Assembly: GCA_037157565.1 (NCBI GenBank)
Contig: JAZHRO010000019.1
Span: 23,437,001-23,501,000 of the forward strand
Source: Thalassia testudinum
Taxonomy: Eukaryota; Streptophyta; Magnoliopsida; Alismatales; Hydrocharitaceae
DNA length: 64,000 nt
Reading direction: 5' to 3'
Part shown: positions 11,034 to 23,198 of the stretch, one piece after another
Numbering within the stretch: the stretch's first letter is position 1
Layout: each line of letters opens with the position of its first letter
Translations under genes and position numbers: made by a program
The notes under the pieces: model-generated
The model's database searches: none
The model's input: the letters and a program-made list of their open reading frames with translations, nothing else
What the model was told of the DNA's origin: nothing

Positions 11034-11767
11034 AATTTTTTATAAAACCTTATATATTGTGAATTTATATGCTTCTAGAATTTTGGTTTGCTCCTTGAGT
11101 TCAACCTCGGGACACTCTTCATTCCTAGTAATAGATTGTATTAGATTGGTAACCGTTTTGTTATATACCATAACAACTATAATAATTATAAAGACGAACA
11201 AAGCGGTAACGTACCACCAAGCCAGACAAGGCTAAGGCCCTGTCAATCAGATGGTCCTTACGATCGGATGACTAGATTTTTTGTTTTAAGTTCGAATTCC
11301 TGAAGAAAAATTCATCGTGCAACCGCCTGAAAGTGATTTCCGCTTCCCAAGCTAACCCAGCCAGTCTGGTTACGAAGGGATTAGGAGGAAGGTTCTTCCT
11401 TTGGTTTATGCCTCTGATTCTGTTACCCTTTGGCCACGGTCGTTTGACACTACCCTGCAGACTTAGTCATCAGGTTTGCCAAGAGAGATTGAAAACACCT
11501 AGTAGTATGATAATGAATTCGGGTTAATTTTGTGTTTTAAAATTAATTTTAGCCCTTTTTCTTCAATTGGGGTTTTTGGTGAGTAGCCCGCAAGGTGACC
11601 AAGATCACCGGCTAAATCATAGGCTTGATTAAGTCTAAGAAAGCCCAAATGTATGGTCTCTAGAGTGTAACCCTAAAGATGTAACTTAGGGTTTATGCAA
11701 TTCTAGGATTTTTTTTTGTTTCTTCTTCAGCAGACAATAAAATTAAGACCAATTCTTTGATACAAGT

Positions 11768-11779
11768 TGGAATCAGAGT
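11768..11779 (+). promoter_or_regulatory. Primer-binding site for tRNA-iMet (retroelement D)
   Basis: TGGAATCAGAGT matches the classical plant initiator-Met PBS TGGTATCAGAGC at 10 of 12 positions. It lies 3 bases after an LTR end (GATACA), and the following AAGTTGA is also PBS-like. It defines D as a plus-strand element. Confidence 0.55.
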
Positions 11780-12722
11780 AAGTTGAAATTTGTCAAGTAG
11801 ATTCCTTTTTCAATTATCTTTTCAGAGAATATTTTTTTATAATTTTTATTGTTTCAATCGAATTTATAGAGATTTTTAAATGTCAAGGGGTCAGATTTGA
11901 AATTTTGACCCCTGGTCGATTTTTCAAATTGAAATATTATCAAATGATCTTCAAAATTTTGGGAAAAATGTGGAAATTAAAGCCAATGAGATCAACTTTC
12001 AAACCCTACCATTTTTAGTCAAAACAGATTCGCGGATTGCTCGAAATTGCTTTTTGAATTTTGAAAAATTTCAAATCTGAGTCAGTCTGACCTCCTTGCA
12101 CTTCGCGAATTTTTTAAAATTTTGTACTTAGAATTTTTTCAAATGAATGGTGATGTTTGAAAGATGTTTTGAAAATGAAGGTATAACTCAAATTTCAGAA
12201 TTTTTCGCTCATTAATTTTTCGGCAATTGAATTTTTAAATTGGACTTTGAAATCTGGCTGAAAATCAGAGAATAGTGGGAAATCTTTTAAAAGGTGTTTG
12301 AGTTTAAAATTTAAACTTTCCACCAAATTTATTTTTTTTGTGTCAAAAAAATTTTGAAATTTATCTTTTCAAGAAGGATTTTTTTTTTTCAAAGGATTTT
12401 CAAATTTTTTTTTGCTTTTTGAAAACTAACCTAGGATTCATAAAGAAACGTAATCTAACTACCTAGATTTTTTTTCTTTGATTTCTTTTCTTTTTTCATG
12501 AAAATAAATAGTTTTTTTTAAATTTTTTTTTAAATAAATCTAATCTAGGGTTTAGAAAGGAAAATCCTAATCTAAGATGAGATATGCACCTGATTTTTTT
12601 TAATTCTGCGCTCGTTACGTGCGCAGATTCCTGCTTTTCCTATTTTCCTGCACATCAAAAGACAAGTAGAGGAAGATTAGTCAGTGACGGCTTAAAAGAT
12701 CTAAATAAAAAATGTCGTTGCC
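11780..12722. other. AT-rich leader/filler between D and E1, no gene
   Basis: Very AT-rich with many T and A runs (for example 12,300-12,560). No open frame of note. It probably holds the 5' leader of the truncated element D and then the few remaining bases of E1 leader next to the E1 PBS. The D/E1 junction could not be placed. Confidence 0.5.
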
Positions 12723-12740
12723 TCCCTGGCAATGGCGCCA
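12723..12740 (-). promoter_or_regulatory. Primer-binding site for tRNA-Asp (retroelement E1)
   Basis: On the minus strand this reads TGGCGCCATTGCCAGGGA, 16 of 18 identical to the canonical tRNA-Asp PBS TGGCGCCGTTGCCGGGGA used by many plant Ty3/gypsy elements. It starts 3 bases after the LTR end ...CACAACA. This fixes the orientation of E1 (minus) and makes 12,744-14,655 the 5' LTR. Confidence 0.85.
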
Positions 12741-13499
12741 TTTTGTTGTGGCTTGTAGAGCGCGTATTAAATTAGAAAAAGCGTCGTAGTATAGTGTGCA
12801 ATACGATCAACAAAAACATATATAAAGATAATGAGACTTGAGTCCCGATCATTCGTCTCTGGGAGCGTTTATGAAAATGCAGATTTGAAATCGATCTCTT
12901 TCGCTCTACTTGCTTAAAATCTCATGTCGGTGCATGGTGATTTACGTATTGATGTACGACATGCTAGTTGTTAAAAGATAGTAATTAAAATATGCAACTT
13001 TAATCACATCAAAGGATGATAACTAGGCACATGGTGATTTTCAACATATATATTTATATATATAAAAGATGATGATGATATTAGAGTTGCAGAGCAGAGG
13101 TAGAGAAATGCTTGTACAGGGAAATAAAACTACTTGCTACTAGAAAACGACTGCATACATGAATCTATGGGGGGATATTGCATGCATCATTGGGGGAGAA
13201 GTAAGGAACTACACTATTAAGAAGTAAATAAAGAATGTAAATCTAAGAAGAACTATAATCTAATCTAGCAGAAATAAGGGCATTCGAAGGTGGCTCCGAT
13301 GGCCTTTGAGCGGTTGAGAGGAGAAGGAGGGGCGGCCAATGGTGCTTAGGCCAGCCCTTGGAGAGAGGTTGAGGAGGTGATCCAACATCTTGGCATGGAG
13401 ATGGTGGTGGCCATGGTGAAGCAACTCATGAAGGTGGAGTGGAGGTGGAATGTAGCTAAACTAAATGGAAGCTAAGAGTGAATGGATGCAAATGGCCAC

Positions 13500-14013
13500 C
13501 CCTTAGGTATTTTTATAGACCTAAGGGAAGCTCTCTAGAGAATTATGGAATTCTCTAGAGAGGCCTATGGTGGGAGCTCGTGGGAGGGTGAGAGAGAGAG
13601 AGGATGGATGGTGGTTTTTAGATCCACCAAATGTGGATCTAAAAATTGAATGGCTCTTGGTTGCTAATTTTAGCAACCAAGGCAACACCACATGGTAGAG
13701 AGTTCTAGAGAACTCTAGGCTAGGTATTTTCGTGTGGATGGTGTGTGTGGGTCGAAACTTAGGTAGCTAGGTTGATTAGGTTAGGTTCTAGTGGGTTTAG
13801 GTCAAGGTAGGTCTCAAATTAGGGTTGTAAACCCTAATTCACTAAGGTAAAGTGCAATTAAACTTAATATAAGTTTAATTGGGTGCGTGAAAACTTAATT
13901 GAGAGTAAAATAACTCAATTAAGTCAGGTCTAGGTCAATTGGACTCTCACTGAGTCCAATTGGATAGTGTGTGCTGAGATCAAGGCTCAATTGGATTCAA
14001 TGAGTCCAATTGA
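13500..14013. repeat. Second copy of the hairpin array in the E1 5' LTR
   Basis: The same ten inverted repeats as at 5,691-6,204. The second hairpin is longer here (arms CTCTCTAGAGAATT and AATTCTCTAGAGAG, 14 bp). The last has one substitution (GGATTCA against TGAGTCC) that breaks one pair in DNA but leaves a G-U pair in RNA. Confidence 0.85.
13508..13518 (-). promoter_or_regulatory. TATA-like box of the E1 LTR
   Basis: On the minus strand CTATAAAAATA, placed in the loop of a hairpin whose arms are CCCTTAGGT and ACCTAAGGG. Transcription from here would run to lower coordinates across the PBS and the E1 frame. The same box is at 5,699-5,709 in the 3' LTR. Confidence 0.45.
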
Positions 14014-14885
14014 ATAGGATGATGGAATTGACTAAGATCCAAGTCAATTAGGTTTAGTGAGGACCTAGTTAGGTCCTTAGGGAGGTCTAGAAATGATGTA
14101 CTAGGGTTAGGACACCTTAATTTAGGTTCCTATGGGGTTAGAATTGGGTTTAGGGAGCTAGAGATCCAAGATCAAGGCTTGAATTCCGAAACAGGAACTG
14201 GAAGACAGTATCAGACGTCTAATAATAGTGTCAGACGTCTTATAGTGAAAAATCAGAAGTCCAGACTTGTTGTCTGGACGTCCAATTAGAGTCAGGAGGG
14301 ATTCTAGGTTCTGTCTTGGGCATTCTGCAGAAATTGGATGTCTGACCAAGTGTCTGGACGTTCAATAACATCGTAGAAGTGGGTTTAAGGTGTGCGGGAG
14401 TTGGCTAAGGGTTCTGGACGTCCTATAACTCATTTGGATGTTTAGATAGAGGTTAGAATTGGGGTTTTAGGATTTCTTAGGGTGCGGTGACCTAATCTAA
14501 GGGTGGCTAAAGCTTGGGGATGCTTCTAGGCTGTCCTAGGGCTAGGATGGACCTAAGTTATTCATAATTTATTGCTTTATTCCTACTTAATAGAATAACA
14601 TACCTTAACTCCCTTATATTATTATCTACTACATCTAATCTAGGTCTTCCGCTCCTGCTCTGCTGCAACACAGTTATTCTTTATTCTTCAGATCTAGCTT
14701 CAGATCCAGCTTATTACCTGTAATTGACATAATGCACCTAATCAGTACATTATAGTATTATTTTATGCATAGATAAAATAAAATAATAAAGGTGCTAGTA
14801 ATGCTTATGCATGCATGAATTACCCTAACTTATGCTAAGTCCTAACCTAATTTAGGTCAATTAAGACCTATGATTGCTGTGCAAT

Positions 14886-15297
14886 CAGTAGGGAATGTTA
14901 TCATTAAGAGAAGTAAAAAGCAATCTATTGCATCCAGATTATGTGTAGAGGCAAAATATATAGCGATTACTCTTTGAGTTATAGAGATGCTCTAAGTGAA
15001 GATTTTCCTTTCTAACATTGCAATGACATTCCAATGAAGCATTATTGTGATAATAAGTCTACGATCAACCTAGCTAATTACAACCCAATTTTACATGATT
15101 GAATAAATCATGTGGAATTAGATCGTCATTTTATAAAAGAAAAGATTGGTCGTAGAAAGTTGTGTCTTCCCTACATGAAGTCAAAGGACCTAGTTGTAGA
15201 TATCTTCACTAGGGGCCTTGCTACAACAAATTTCAAGAAGAATGTTGACAAGTTGGGCATGTTTGACACTCGACCTCAACTTGAGAGGGAGTGTTGA
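14886..15297 (+). pseudogene. Ty1/copia polyprotein fragment: RNase H C-terminus
   Basis: Frame-broken remains of the last ~130 codons of a copia pol gene. Readable pieces are KRSKKQSIASRLCVEAKYIA (RNase H), then YCDNKSTINLANYNPILHD, HVELDRHFIKEKIGRRKLC, and finally DIFTRGLATTNFKKNVDKLG ending QLEREC-stop at 15,297. These match the conserved copia order (SKKQ..EAEY, YCDN.A...NP..H.R.KHIEVDRHFI.EK, DI.TK.L....F.....KLG). Several in-frame stops and a frame change lie in between, so it is inactive. The stop codon overlaps the start of the LTR at 15,292, as usual for copia. Confidence 0.9.
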
Positions 15298-15510
15298 ATA
15301 GTGATGTTTTATTCAGGTGCATAGATATTGGGTGTGAATCCATATAATGCGTCCCTATATATGTAAACAACTAGTTCATTTTGTGCCTTTTAGTAAAGAA
15401 ATCCTAGCCTCCATTGAGAGAAGAGGACTAGGCATCTCATTTCCATGGTTTTTTCCCTCCCATTGTGGAGGGTTTCCATGTAAATGATGGCATTTTTATG
15501 TGATTTGATC
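15292..15510 (+). mobile_element. Ty1/copia 3' LTR, truncated
   Basis: Begins TGTTGAATAGTGATG directly after a short purine run (GAGAGGGAG) and the copia stop codon. It contains a plus-strand TATATATG-type motif near 15,355. The LTR end was not found; the sequence passes into a different, minus-strand LTR fragment at about 15,510. Confidence 0.65.
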
Positions 15511-16900
15511 GGTGAAAAATTTTCGTAGAAAAATGGTTCTGAAAATCGGGTCACAGTAGTTTGCAGAAATTCATGATCAAATAAAATAATCAGAGGTAAG
15601 TCCAGGTCAAATATGGGGAAGCGATCAATTTATAAAGAGAAATACACATAAAGTTATTTCTTTTTTATATCTTTGATTTTATAATTTTTATAAATTGTTA
15701 TAAATAAAATGAGATGGAAAATGTGAGCGTGAGTGTGTTGGAAATGGCGAGAATGACAAGAACTAATTTACATGAGAGGAAAATGTAATAATATGCAAAG
15801 CAACTTAAAGTGCACCAACAGGCAAAATTATTAAAAATAAATGGTCACAATAATTATACTAGGAGAAAGAGGAAAGAGAGAGAGAGGCAGCTTATATTTC
15901 TAAAAAAGCTTGTTCTACAATACTCAAACATAAGTAGCAGAAATAGAAAGAGAGACAAGAGTGTTATCTCCTTCGACAGTTGCTTAGGAGATAATTCGCA
16001 CAACATCGATTTGGATGATTGAGGTGAGGTAAAAGACGAAGGTGAGAAGTACGACGAGCAGAGGGGCGGCAAGGTTGGCGACCGGTGAGTTCCACTTCCT
16101 AGAAGAGGGCGAGAGGACGGCCATAGTGAGCTCCATGAATGGGGATGAGGAAATGGACAATTTTTTTTTCTAATGGTGCATCCCAATGTTTTGGGATCAA
16201 AGAATTGGAGCTTAGAAAGGTTTTCCAATCTCCAGAGTGGAGGAAGTTGGAATAGGAAGGGATGGTTTGAAATGGAGGGGGCAATGGCCTTTATAGAGTG
16301 GAGGAAGAAGAGGATTTAAGGGCAAAAATTAAGATCTCGCATGCCCAGCGCTCGTGGTGCACGCACTTGAAGGTGCTAGTGGGCTTGGTGCTGATGACGT
16401 GTGGGTGTTTGCAAGGGTGTGCTTCCCACGCGCGTATTGCTCACACAACTAGAATGGTTAAGGCACGCCACTGGAAACGTGCGTGGAGGGCAAGTCTGGT
16501 GCACTGGTGCGGGTTTTCCATGCATGTATCACATGCGTGCATTGGCTGTCTGTATGATGTGTGCCGAGCACCTGGTAGGCGCGCTACTCATGCGTCGATT
16601 TCCTTTGACATGGGATTTGTTTGCAGGTGGGCCCTTTCTTGTGAAATTTACACTAATACCCACATTCCCTTGGAACTTGCTCAAGATTCCAATGAAACTT
16701 AGGTACATTAGAGTTGGACCTTGGTATTGGAGGGCATTTTGTACTAAAGCCCCTGTATTATGGAAAATCTGCATCCTGCCCTTCTAGAGATGTGTGTTAA
16801 TTCCCTTCTTCCAGCCTCTTGCTTCGACTTCGCACTGTATTCTTGCATAAATGAAAATTTATTATAATATGTATAAATTATTTATAAATACATTTGACCC
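15511..16900 (-). mobile_element. Diverged LTR fragment related to the E2 LTR
   Basis: Shares ordered words with the E2 3' LTR at 44,401-46,301: a GTTATCTCCTTCGACAGTTG-type segment, GGTGAGRAG, TAATGGTGCATCCCaatgTTTTGGGA (compare TAATGGAGCATCCCggcTTGGGA), then a minus-strand TATA (CTATAAAGG at about 16,286). Clearly older and more diverged. Open frames here (for example 16,298-16,702) have no recognised domain. Confidence 0.5.
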
Positions 16901-17060
16901 TAATATGCCTATTTACACCTTCGATGAGCTATGTTAAGTTAGGTCTTACCATAATTTAGACATTTTAAGTATAATGACCATATTATTATCATGATTGTTT
17001 ATGTTTTTGATTGGTTTCTCTTGTTGCTCATGATTTAAATGAAGATGTTGCAGTGGCAAA

Positions 17061-17084
17061 ACAAGAAGAGAGTAAAAGGGGGGG
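17061..17084 (+). promoter_or_regulatory. Polypurine tract before an LTR
   Basis: A purine-rich run ending GAGAGTAAAAGGGGGGG immediately precedes TGTTGG, the start of the LTR at 17,085. This is the standard layout of a plus-strand primer site. Upstream coding sequence is not recognisable. Confidence 0.6.
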
Positions 17085-18142
17085 TGTTGGCACACAATCG
17101 GATTGCATGGTGGCATTGTGGAAGCGTAAATCAAGCATTTTAAATTTTCAAAAACACAATCAAATCAATGCCAAAATCTAATCAAGATATAAAATAAAAC
17201 ACCTAAAATTCATAACCACATGATTGGAACTACTTTTCAATCGTTTTAGGATCTCACGAGTCAAGTTTATAGATTGTGGATGATGTAGAATAACACCACT
17301 AAGGTAGTGCCTCCTACAATAAGTTCTGACACACCTTGGAACCCTCCTCTTCAATAGGTGGATGAAACCCTTCGTGTCGAGGATGATCAATCATAATGAA
17401 TTTTGTAAACTCCTTTTTGTGAATCAATGGCGATGTTTTCCCTCTTCCTTCCTTGTCAAGTTCCCCTGACGAAGAGAAGGTAGAGGGGAGACCATAGGGA
17501 TCAAATGCCTAAAACAATTCTAACCATATGATACACTCCTTGGACATCCAGAAGGGTGGTTGGATGTCCAAGAGGGCTTCCAAACTTCTTTAGAAGTCTA
17601 ATTCTAAAGGAACCAGAAAGAGGTAATGTCACTCTTCTTCCCTACTATGTCTTCATGGTAGGAAAGATTGATGTGATTAATTGGGTTCTTAAGGTTTGCT
17701 TTTGGAGATATTTATAGGAATTCCAAACTTAATCCTAATTTGATTAGATTTCCTGGATAGAGATCAATTACTACTTAAATTTTGCAGGATAAACCCATAA
17801 CAACTTATGAATTGTTTGAATTTAATATTTATACATTAATTAATTACAATCTAAATCATTTAGATGTAACCTAATTAAATTATGCCAATTAATTATAAAA
17901 TCAAATGCAATTTAACTCTTTAAATAACATTTGATTTATCTTATAAGTAAAAATCCATCAAAATCATTATTAATTTTATCACGTCAATAATGAAAACTTT
18001 AGGACTTGCGGAATTATGACACTATGCCTTCTTATGTATTTCAAATACCCATGAATCCTTCACACATCAAGGATAATATTATCTTGAGGTCAAATCTCAT
18101 TAGATAGCCAGCATTCCTCCTAGGACAATATTATTTCTAACA
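17085..18142 (+). mobile_element. LTR (3' LTR) of an unclassified retrotransposon
   Basis: Starts TGTTGGCACACAATC right after a polypurine tract and ends ATTATTTCTAACA, giving TG...CA termini about 1.06 kb apart. A plus-strand TATTTATAGG near 17,708 fits an LTR promoter. The ends resemble copia LTRs, but the missing internal part prevents assignment. No second copy is in the window. Confidence 0.55.
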
Positions 18143-19500
18143 TCTCTTTATAATATTAAGATGATAACGAAGACTAGCTCCCTTTCCAAAGGACTATCTT
18201 TTTTCTCTTTTCTTGTTTGAGTCTAATCATGACTCTACGACCACATGTGGAATTATCTTTCCTAATATACTTGGAGTGTGCTCCTTCATCCAACTTACAA
18301 CATACACTTATGGGACAAATTTGTGTGATTCCTTTAAGAGACGATGTTCCTCCTGTCTCTTCTCGCATATACTAGTTTTCTAGTATTAGCACTAAAGTGG
18401 GTGCATCTAGTATTGGTCCACCAAATGCATGCATGCATTAGTGAACAAACTATCACAGGTGAAAGGATATGGTTGATCCATGACAACACTGGAGAAAGAC
18501 TTTGGCTATCTTCTGTTTCATCAGGTCGACTCCTTAACTCGACCCGTGTGATAATTTTGAATCTCCATTCAAGAATGTCAATCAAGCAACAACCACTTGA
18601 GAAGGTTGCCATCCCAACTCAAACTGGAAACAAGTGATCAAATTGGATGGATTGTTGATGTGCTATCAGATCCTTTAAACAATTTAGATCTCTGAATTAA
18701 TATACTTCAGGTTTATTTGATTTTACTAAGTACATTACCCTATTTGTACTAAGAGACTAAATTCATGTACTAGAAAATAATCTACTTATTTCATTCAGAT
18801 GCCATGTAATCATATTATATCATTCGGATGGCTCGGGCATACGAAATCCAATAAGGGGTAGATATGACATTTTATTTTTTAAAGGTGTCCCCCTTATTTT
18901 TTTAAATCTTGTTACAATATTATATGATAATTCTTTATTTTAGTCATGACCTTTGCGTTTTGCCCCCTCTTAATTTCTGTTCCTTTTTGTGAATGTTCAA
19001 AAATATCCTTTTCTTTACTTTAGTTTTATAAAATTCTTACTCATAAAATTATTAAATATTTTTCACAAGCCCTTTTCAAAAGAAAATGTATTTCATATGT
19101 TCATGGTTAAGTGCTAGACTTACTCTTTTTTGCTTTTCATATTTAAGTCATATTACAAGCACTAATTGTTGGAAAGTTAAGTTTTTTCCTATTAATCAAA
19201 TTCTCATGACAGCAAATTAATAAAAGGCAAATTCTAAGGGGAAAAAGATTTGATTTTGAGTTTATCATTGAAGAAAATTCCATGGTTGATGCATTATTGA
19301 ACCTTGATCAACAATTAGTTCTCACCTTTCTACACAAAGAAACTTTTCAAACTCCAATACCATGATGTTAAATCTTTGTGTTTCTTCTTGTTGAGCCGTT
19401 CCCTTTGCCACATCTAAAATTTGCTGAATCTATTAGGAGGTTCGTTGTTAACTTCTTCTAATTTTTACAAATTGAATTAAATATTACATATCTAAAATGA
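18143..19500. other. AT-rich intergenic DNA, no gene recognised
   Basis: No open frame over 100 codons, no domain and no repeat structure was found. An overlapping pair of ~95-codon frames at 18,334-18,637 on opposite strands has no recognisable content. Confidence 0.5.
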
Positions 19501-19519
19501 TGGACTTGATAAGATATTT

Positions 19520-19619
19520 TAGCAACATCTTTGTAATGTCTATAAAAACTTAGGGTAATATTTATTTCACTTATGATGACGTTAAATAAATGTTGCTAAA
19601 GTTTTTTGTTCTTGTAGTG
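19520..19619 (-). mobile_element. CACTA transposon right-end fragment
   Basis: Ends TTCTTGTAGTG at 19,619 (minus strand CACTACAAGAACAAAAAAC). Shares TCTATAAAAACTTA, TTTATTTCACTT and TTAAATAAATG with the CACTA end at 3,240-3,335. Only ~100 bp are visible, with no subterminal array, so it is a short relic. Confidence 0.6.
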
Positions 19620-22481
19620 AGAAAGGCAATTTAGAATAGGGAGGCATTATTTCTCTTAGAAGTATTATTATTATTGTGGTGAAAAGTTAGAAATCTAAAT
19701 TATCAAACTAATCTTGTGATTGCATAGTAATCATAGGTTCTAAATTACTTAAATTGGGTTAGGAAGCTAGCTTAAATTATATATATTGCATTCATATCAT
19801 GCATAGCACACATTACATTCTTTTTGTATAGTTGTACTTAAAATAATGTTCGAAATATAGTATTATTCAATGTTTTGACTCTGTGAAGCAAGTCAATAGG
19901 TGAAGGAGAAAAGCAAGCATAGATGTAGATGCAGAATAATGTAGCAGAGAAGAATTATGAAGTCCAGACAAAAGAATAAAGTGCAAGAAAATGAGAGGAG
20001 AAGAGAAGAAAAGCAAGAGAGAAGAAGAAAGAGGAGGAAAAACCTGAACCCAATTCCTACACTCAAAGCCTAAACTCATGATCTTTGACCAAATGGCCAA
20101 ATCTAAGCCTAAACCTTACCAAACCAACCCAATTACCTTTCACCAAATTAGAATTAGCCAACACCTAAGCCAATTCCCCCCTAGCAACCTTCCTACACAC
20201 CCAATTTCACCCTTAGAAATCAATTGGACTAATTGGTTAGCCGAACGGATCACCTAGTTCACTTAACCACTCAATTAGGTGCGCCCATTTCCTATTAGGC
20301 TCAACCTTAACCTACTCCACCACCTAAGCCTAAAATGTACCCTCATTAACCTAATCTTAATTAAGCCACACCTAGGGTACAACTTAACCTATCTAATCTT
20401 TATTAAAATGATCCACCACCAACAACAAGCCTTCCTTTTCTTCCATATTTTTCTTCTATCTTCTTCCTCCACCCTCCAACTCCACAACCCACTCCTTCAC
20501 CTTCCAAAGGCCAACTAACACCACCTTCACCACCAAAGGCTGCCCACCACCACCATCTTCATTTACACCCCTCCTTCTTCCTCCTCTTCTCCTCTCAAAA
20601 GGGGTGGCTTCTCTTTTAGGCACACCTCAAGATCTCCTCTTGTAGATCTTGGGTGTGCTCCATTGATGGTAGAAAAGACCATCCACCACCATACAAAAAT
20701 TGACGACCTCATTGGCACTCCCAACATGCTGGTTCATTGTTTTATATTTTTTCTTCTTCTTTATGATTCTTTATGTTTTATGCGATCTATATTCTCTACT
20801 TGATTAGAATAGACGTTGGATTGAAGTTTTGAATCTTATTTTTTATCTCGACATGTTGATTGAATAATAGTGTTTGCATTTGTCTTATCGTATCGTTAAG
20901 ATTGTTTTCAAATGTTGTACATCCTATTGGTTAGAGTGCTTCCTGATTTGAAAAAGGAGAAAAGGTAAAAAAAAAAAAAATAAAAAAAAATATAAAAGAA
21001 ATATAACTCAAGAAGAGATATCGAACATGATTTTCAAAGTGAAAATAACCTAATCGATTGATTCAACACGTTACCTCTTTGAGGAAGAAAATTATCGGAA
21101 CTCCTACTATTGACAAAGAAAATATGAATTTAAGAGTTTCGTTAATAAAAAAAATAATATACAATTAGGCGTATAACGACGAAATTTTACAACTTAGATA
21201 TCACCAAAAGCAGGTTCTTTTTATCTTGTTGGAAAATTTGGAATGCATTTTATTATCACATAACGTTATCTATTTCAAACTTATTCTAAATTTTGCAAAT
21301 TCCATTTACGTAATCTCCTTATGTTAAGCATACGATGGTGTATTATTAGTTTGCCTCCTCCGCCCTCCTTCTCCAATGAAATTCGTAGTTCTACCACTAA
21401 GATATTGTTACTCTCATTCCACAGAGTTGACATCTTCGAATGGTCGACGTTGCTCATCTGATGATGTTTCACCTTGATGGTAATCTTTACGTGGCTCTTT
21501 TCCGTACACGACCTAAAAATTTTTGCTATACATGATAATGGTATTGTCACTTTGCGTCTGTAATATTCGGATACCTTGTTGTTCATCTCGAGAGTGCCTT
21601 TTATCTTACGCTTTGTAGTATGTTTCTCGCAGATCTTTCCCTGCTAGGTTCTTATTTTGTATTCGAATGCTCTTCTATTGAATGAAAGCTTGACACTTTA
21701 TCCTAGATAAAGAGGATTACTTTTACACCTGTTTAATAGCTCTTTTTCTATAAAGAAAAATAGACACCACCCAAAAATTTTTTTTAAAATAAATTAAAAA
21801 AAGAAGCCGATTGGCGCAATGCATTCACTCTTGTCATTGTGCAACACTGTAATTTTAATACCCCGATGACAACTTCGTCGCCCACTTCGAATGGCTATCC
21901 TCTCTCAAGTTTGCAGTTGGATTCGTACACCGAGTGGTCAGACAGTGTGATCGGGGGTGTGATCGCCATTTCTCTCACAGGAAGGAAAAGGACGAGTTGA
22001 CAAATAAAACTTCTTAAGCTATAAACTCTCAAATTCTCATTTGTGGCAATGCGGTTGTTCTTGCTATGGATGCAATCTTCATACATTAGGATCAATTCCT
22101 CAGCAACCTACTTCAATTGCACCAACAAATAGGATATAAATAAATAAGATCTAGAATTGTAACCAACCTACCTTGCAATAAAAGAATAGGAGGATTCTAC
22201 ACCAACTTGAACATAGACTTTGCTTTCAGATCCAAAGAATTAGGTGGCAAGCACTTATTTGAAAGTGGAACAAACTCATCATGAACGTAATCCTTCCTTA
22301 CAAGGCAATCGATCGAGCTCTTAGAAGGGGCATGTTATTCCTTTGTTTAGCAATTAAAGGACTTATTGTATGAGTCTATAATTATCTTATTGGTGGATGA
22401 ATATTTCTTCTCCTAGGTGGTTAATTTTTAGAAGAGAATCATAATACTTTAGACACAAGGCAAACTCAATTGCTAAATCAT
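19620..22481. other. Degenerate repeat-derived and intergenic DNA, no gene recognised
   Basis: About 19,870-20,950 looks LTR-derived: CAATTGGACTAATTGG, CTCAATTAGGTG and GAATAGACGTTGGATTGAAG echo words in the E1 and E2 leaders and LTRs. A-rich runs lie at 20,967-20,990. A minus-strand frame at 21,281-21,586 (101 codons, Lys/Ser-rich) was not recognised. No splice-like or domain evidence for a host gene was seen. Confidence 0.4.
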
Positions 22482-23198
22482 GTAGCAAATTTATTGCATG
22501 GTCTATTGTTTAGTATTGTAAATGCTCTCATTATCTCATTGTTTCTGAGGAAATTCTTGATTGCAATCCTCCATTTGCATACCAGACCTAATGGAAGTTG
22601 ATTGAATTTTATTGAGGACAATCTACAATGATCTTGTGCCATTAAGTTACAAATAGTACTCATTTGAAGACATGGGCACCACTTATAAATTGTCCATCAT
22701 CTTTGGTGTAAAATTTAATTATTGAATATTATTGATCTCATCGATTTGGAGGACCACTCCAAAAGTGTTTATGAAGTGTGGCAATTGGCACCTCCACGAT
22801 TACCATTTGAGGATCGACGCTTACATATAAGGTAAAGTGATCTCCAAGAGTAGTTCACTTTACTATGTACCCATATGTATTATGACTCTTGATTTCTTTG
22901 AAATAATGCTAAAAGTTTGAAAAGAGAGAGAGTGCATGTCATAGTCATAGGGAGCTACCTCCCATTGTCCTCCCCCACCTCACCCCAACCTCCACCAACC
23001 CTACTTCCTAACATGCATCTCCAATCCTATGGTACTTTCCTACGTTAGAAACATCATTGGTTGCTCTCATCTCTTTGCTACAAGGAATGACAAGTGAAAG
23101 ATGTGCCTCCTTCGACCTAGAAGGTTATATATCTCTCTGGTGGCAGAAAATGGGAAACTCGTCAATCAATATAGCTCACATATGACCCACCACATATG

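Larger units (their letters stand above)
8348..11764 (+). mobile_element. Nested LTR of retroelement D (plus strand)
   Basis: The segment starts TGATGAGAGCCTCATCATGAAC and ends ...TTTGATACA, followed after 3 bases by a tRNA-iMet-like PBS. This is the TG...CA plus PBS layout of a 5' LTR about 3.4 kb long. Its first kilobase is related, in the same order, to LTR C in the right arm (56,618 onward): TGATGATAAC-type start, then words such as AAAATTTGGGC, CCATCTT, TTTCTCGTC and a TATA box with the following AAAACTC-type leader. It sits inside E1 in the opposite orientation, separating the E1 PBS from the E1 frame. It includes the purine tract at 10,485-11,000. Open frames within it are low complexity or shadows. 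Confidence 0.6.
12744..14655 (-). mobile_element. LTR of retroelement E1 (5' LTR on the minus strand)
   Basis: A direct repeat of 4,938-6,877 with few differences, which suggests a fairly recent insertion. Its minus-strand end CCACAACA abuts the tRNA-Asp PBS. It contains a minus-strand TATA-like box at 13,508-13,518, the same hairpin array (13,500-14,013) and the same AGACGTCT palindromes (14,214-14,240). The 230 bp beyond it (14,656-14,885) have no counterpart in the other copy and run into a copia fragment. No clear target-site duplication was found, so the outer border is approximate. Confidence 0.8.

Noticed and set aside
10474..11035. Several long Lys/Glu-rich and Ser/Phe/Leu-rich frames
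   Set aside because: All are by-products of the GAA/CTT repeat composition, open on both strands at once.
12723..12740. tRNA 3'-end-like sequence that might mark a tRNA gene
   Set aside because: Only the 18-nt acceptor-arm part is present, 3 bases from an LTR end. It is a retroelement primer-binding site; no tRNA body follows.
16298..16787. Two overlapping frames of about 130 codons
   Set aside because: In a diverged LTR fragment; overlapping frames with no motif and no conservation in the related LTR at 44,401-46,301.
21281..21586. 101-codon minus-strand frame
   Set aside because: Looked faintly gene-like (no obvious repeat), but no domain, splice context or mirrored copy was found. Left as unannotated.
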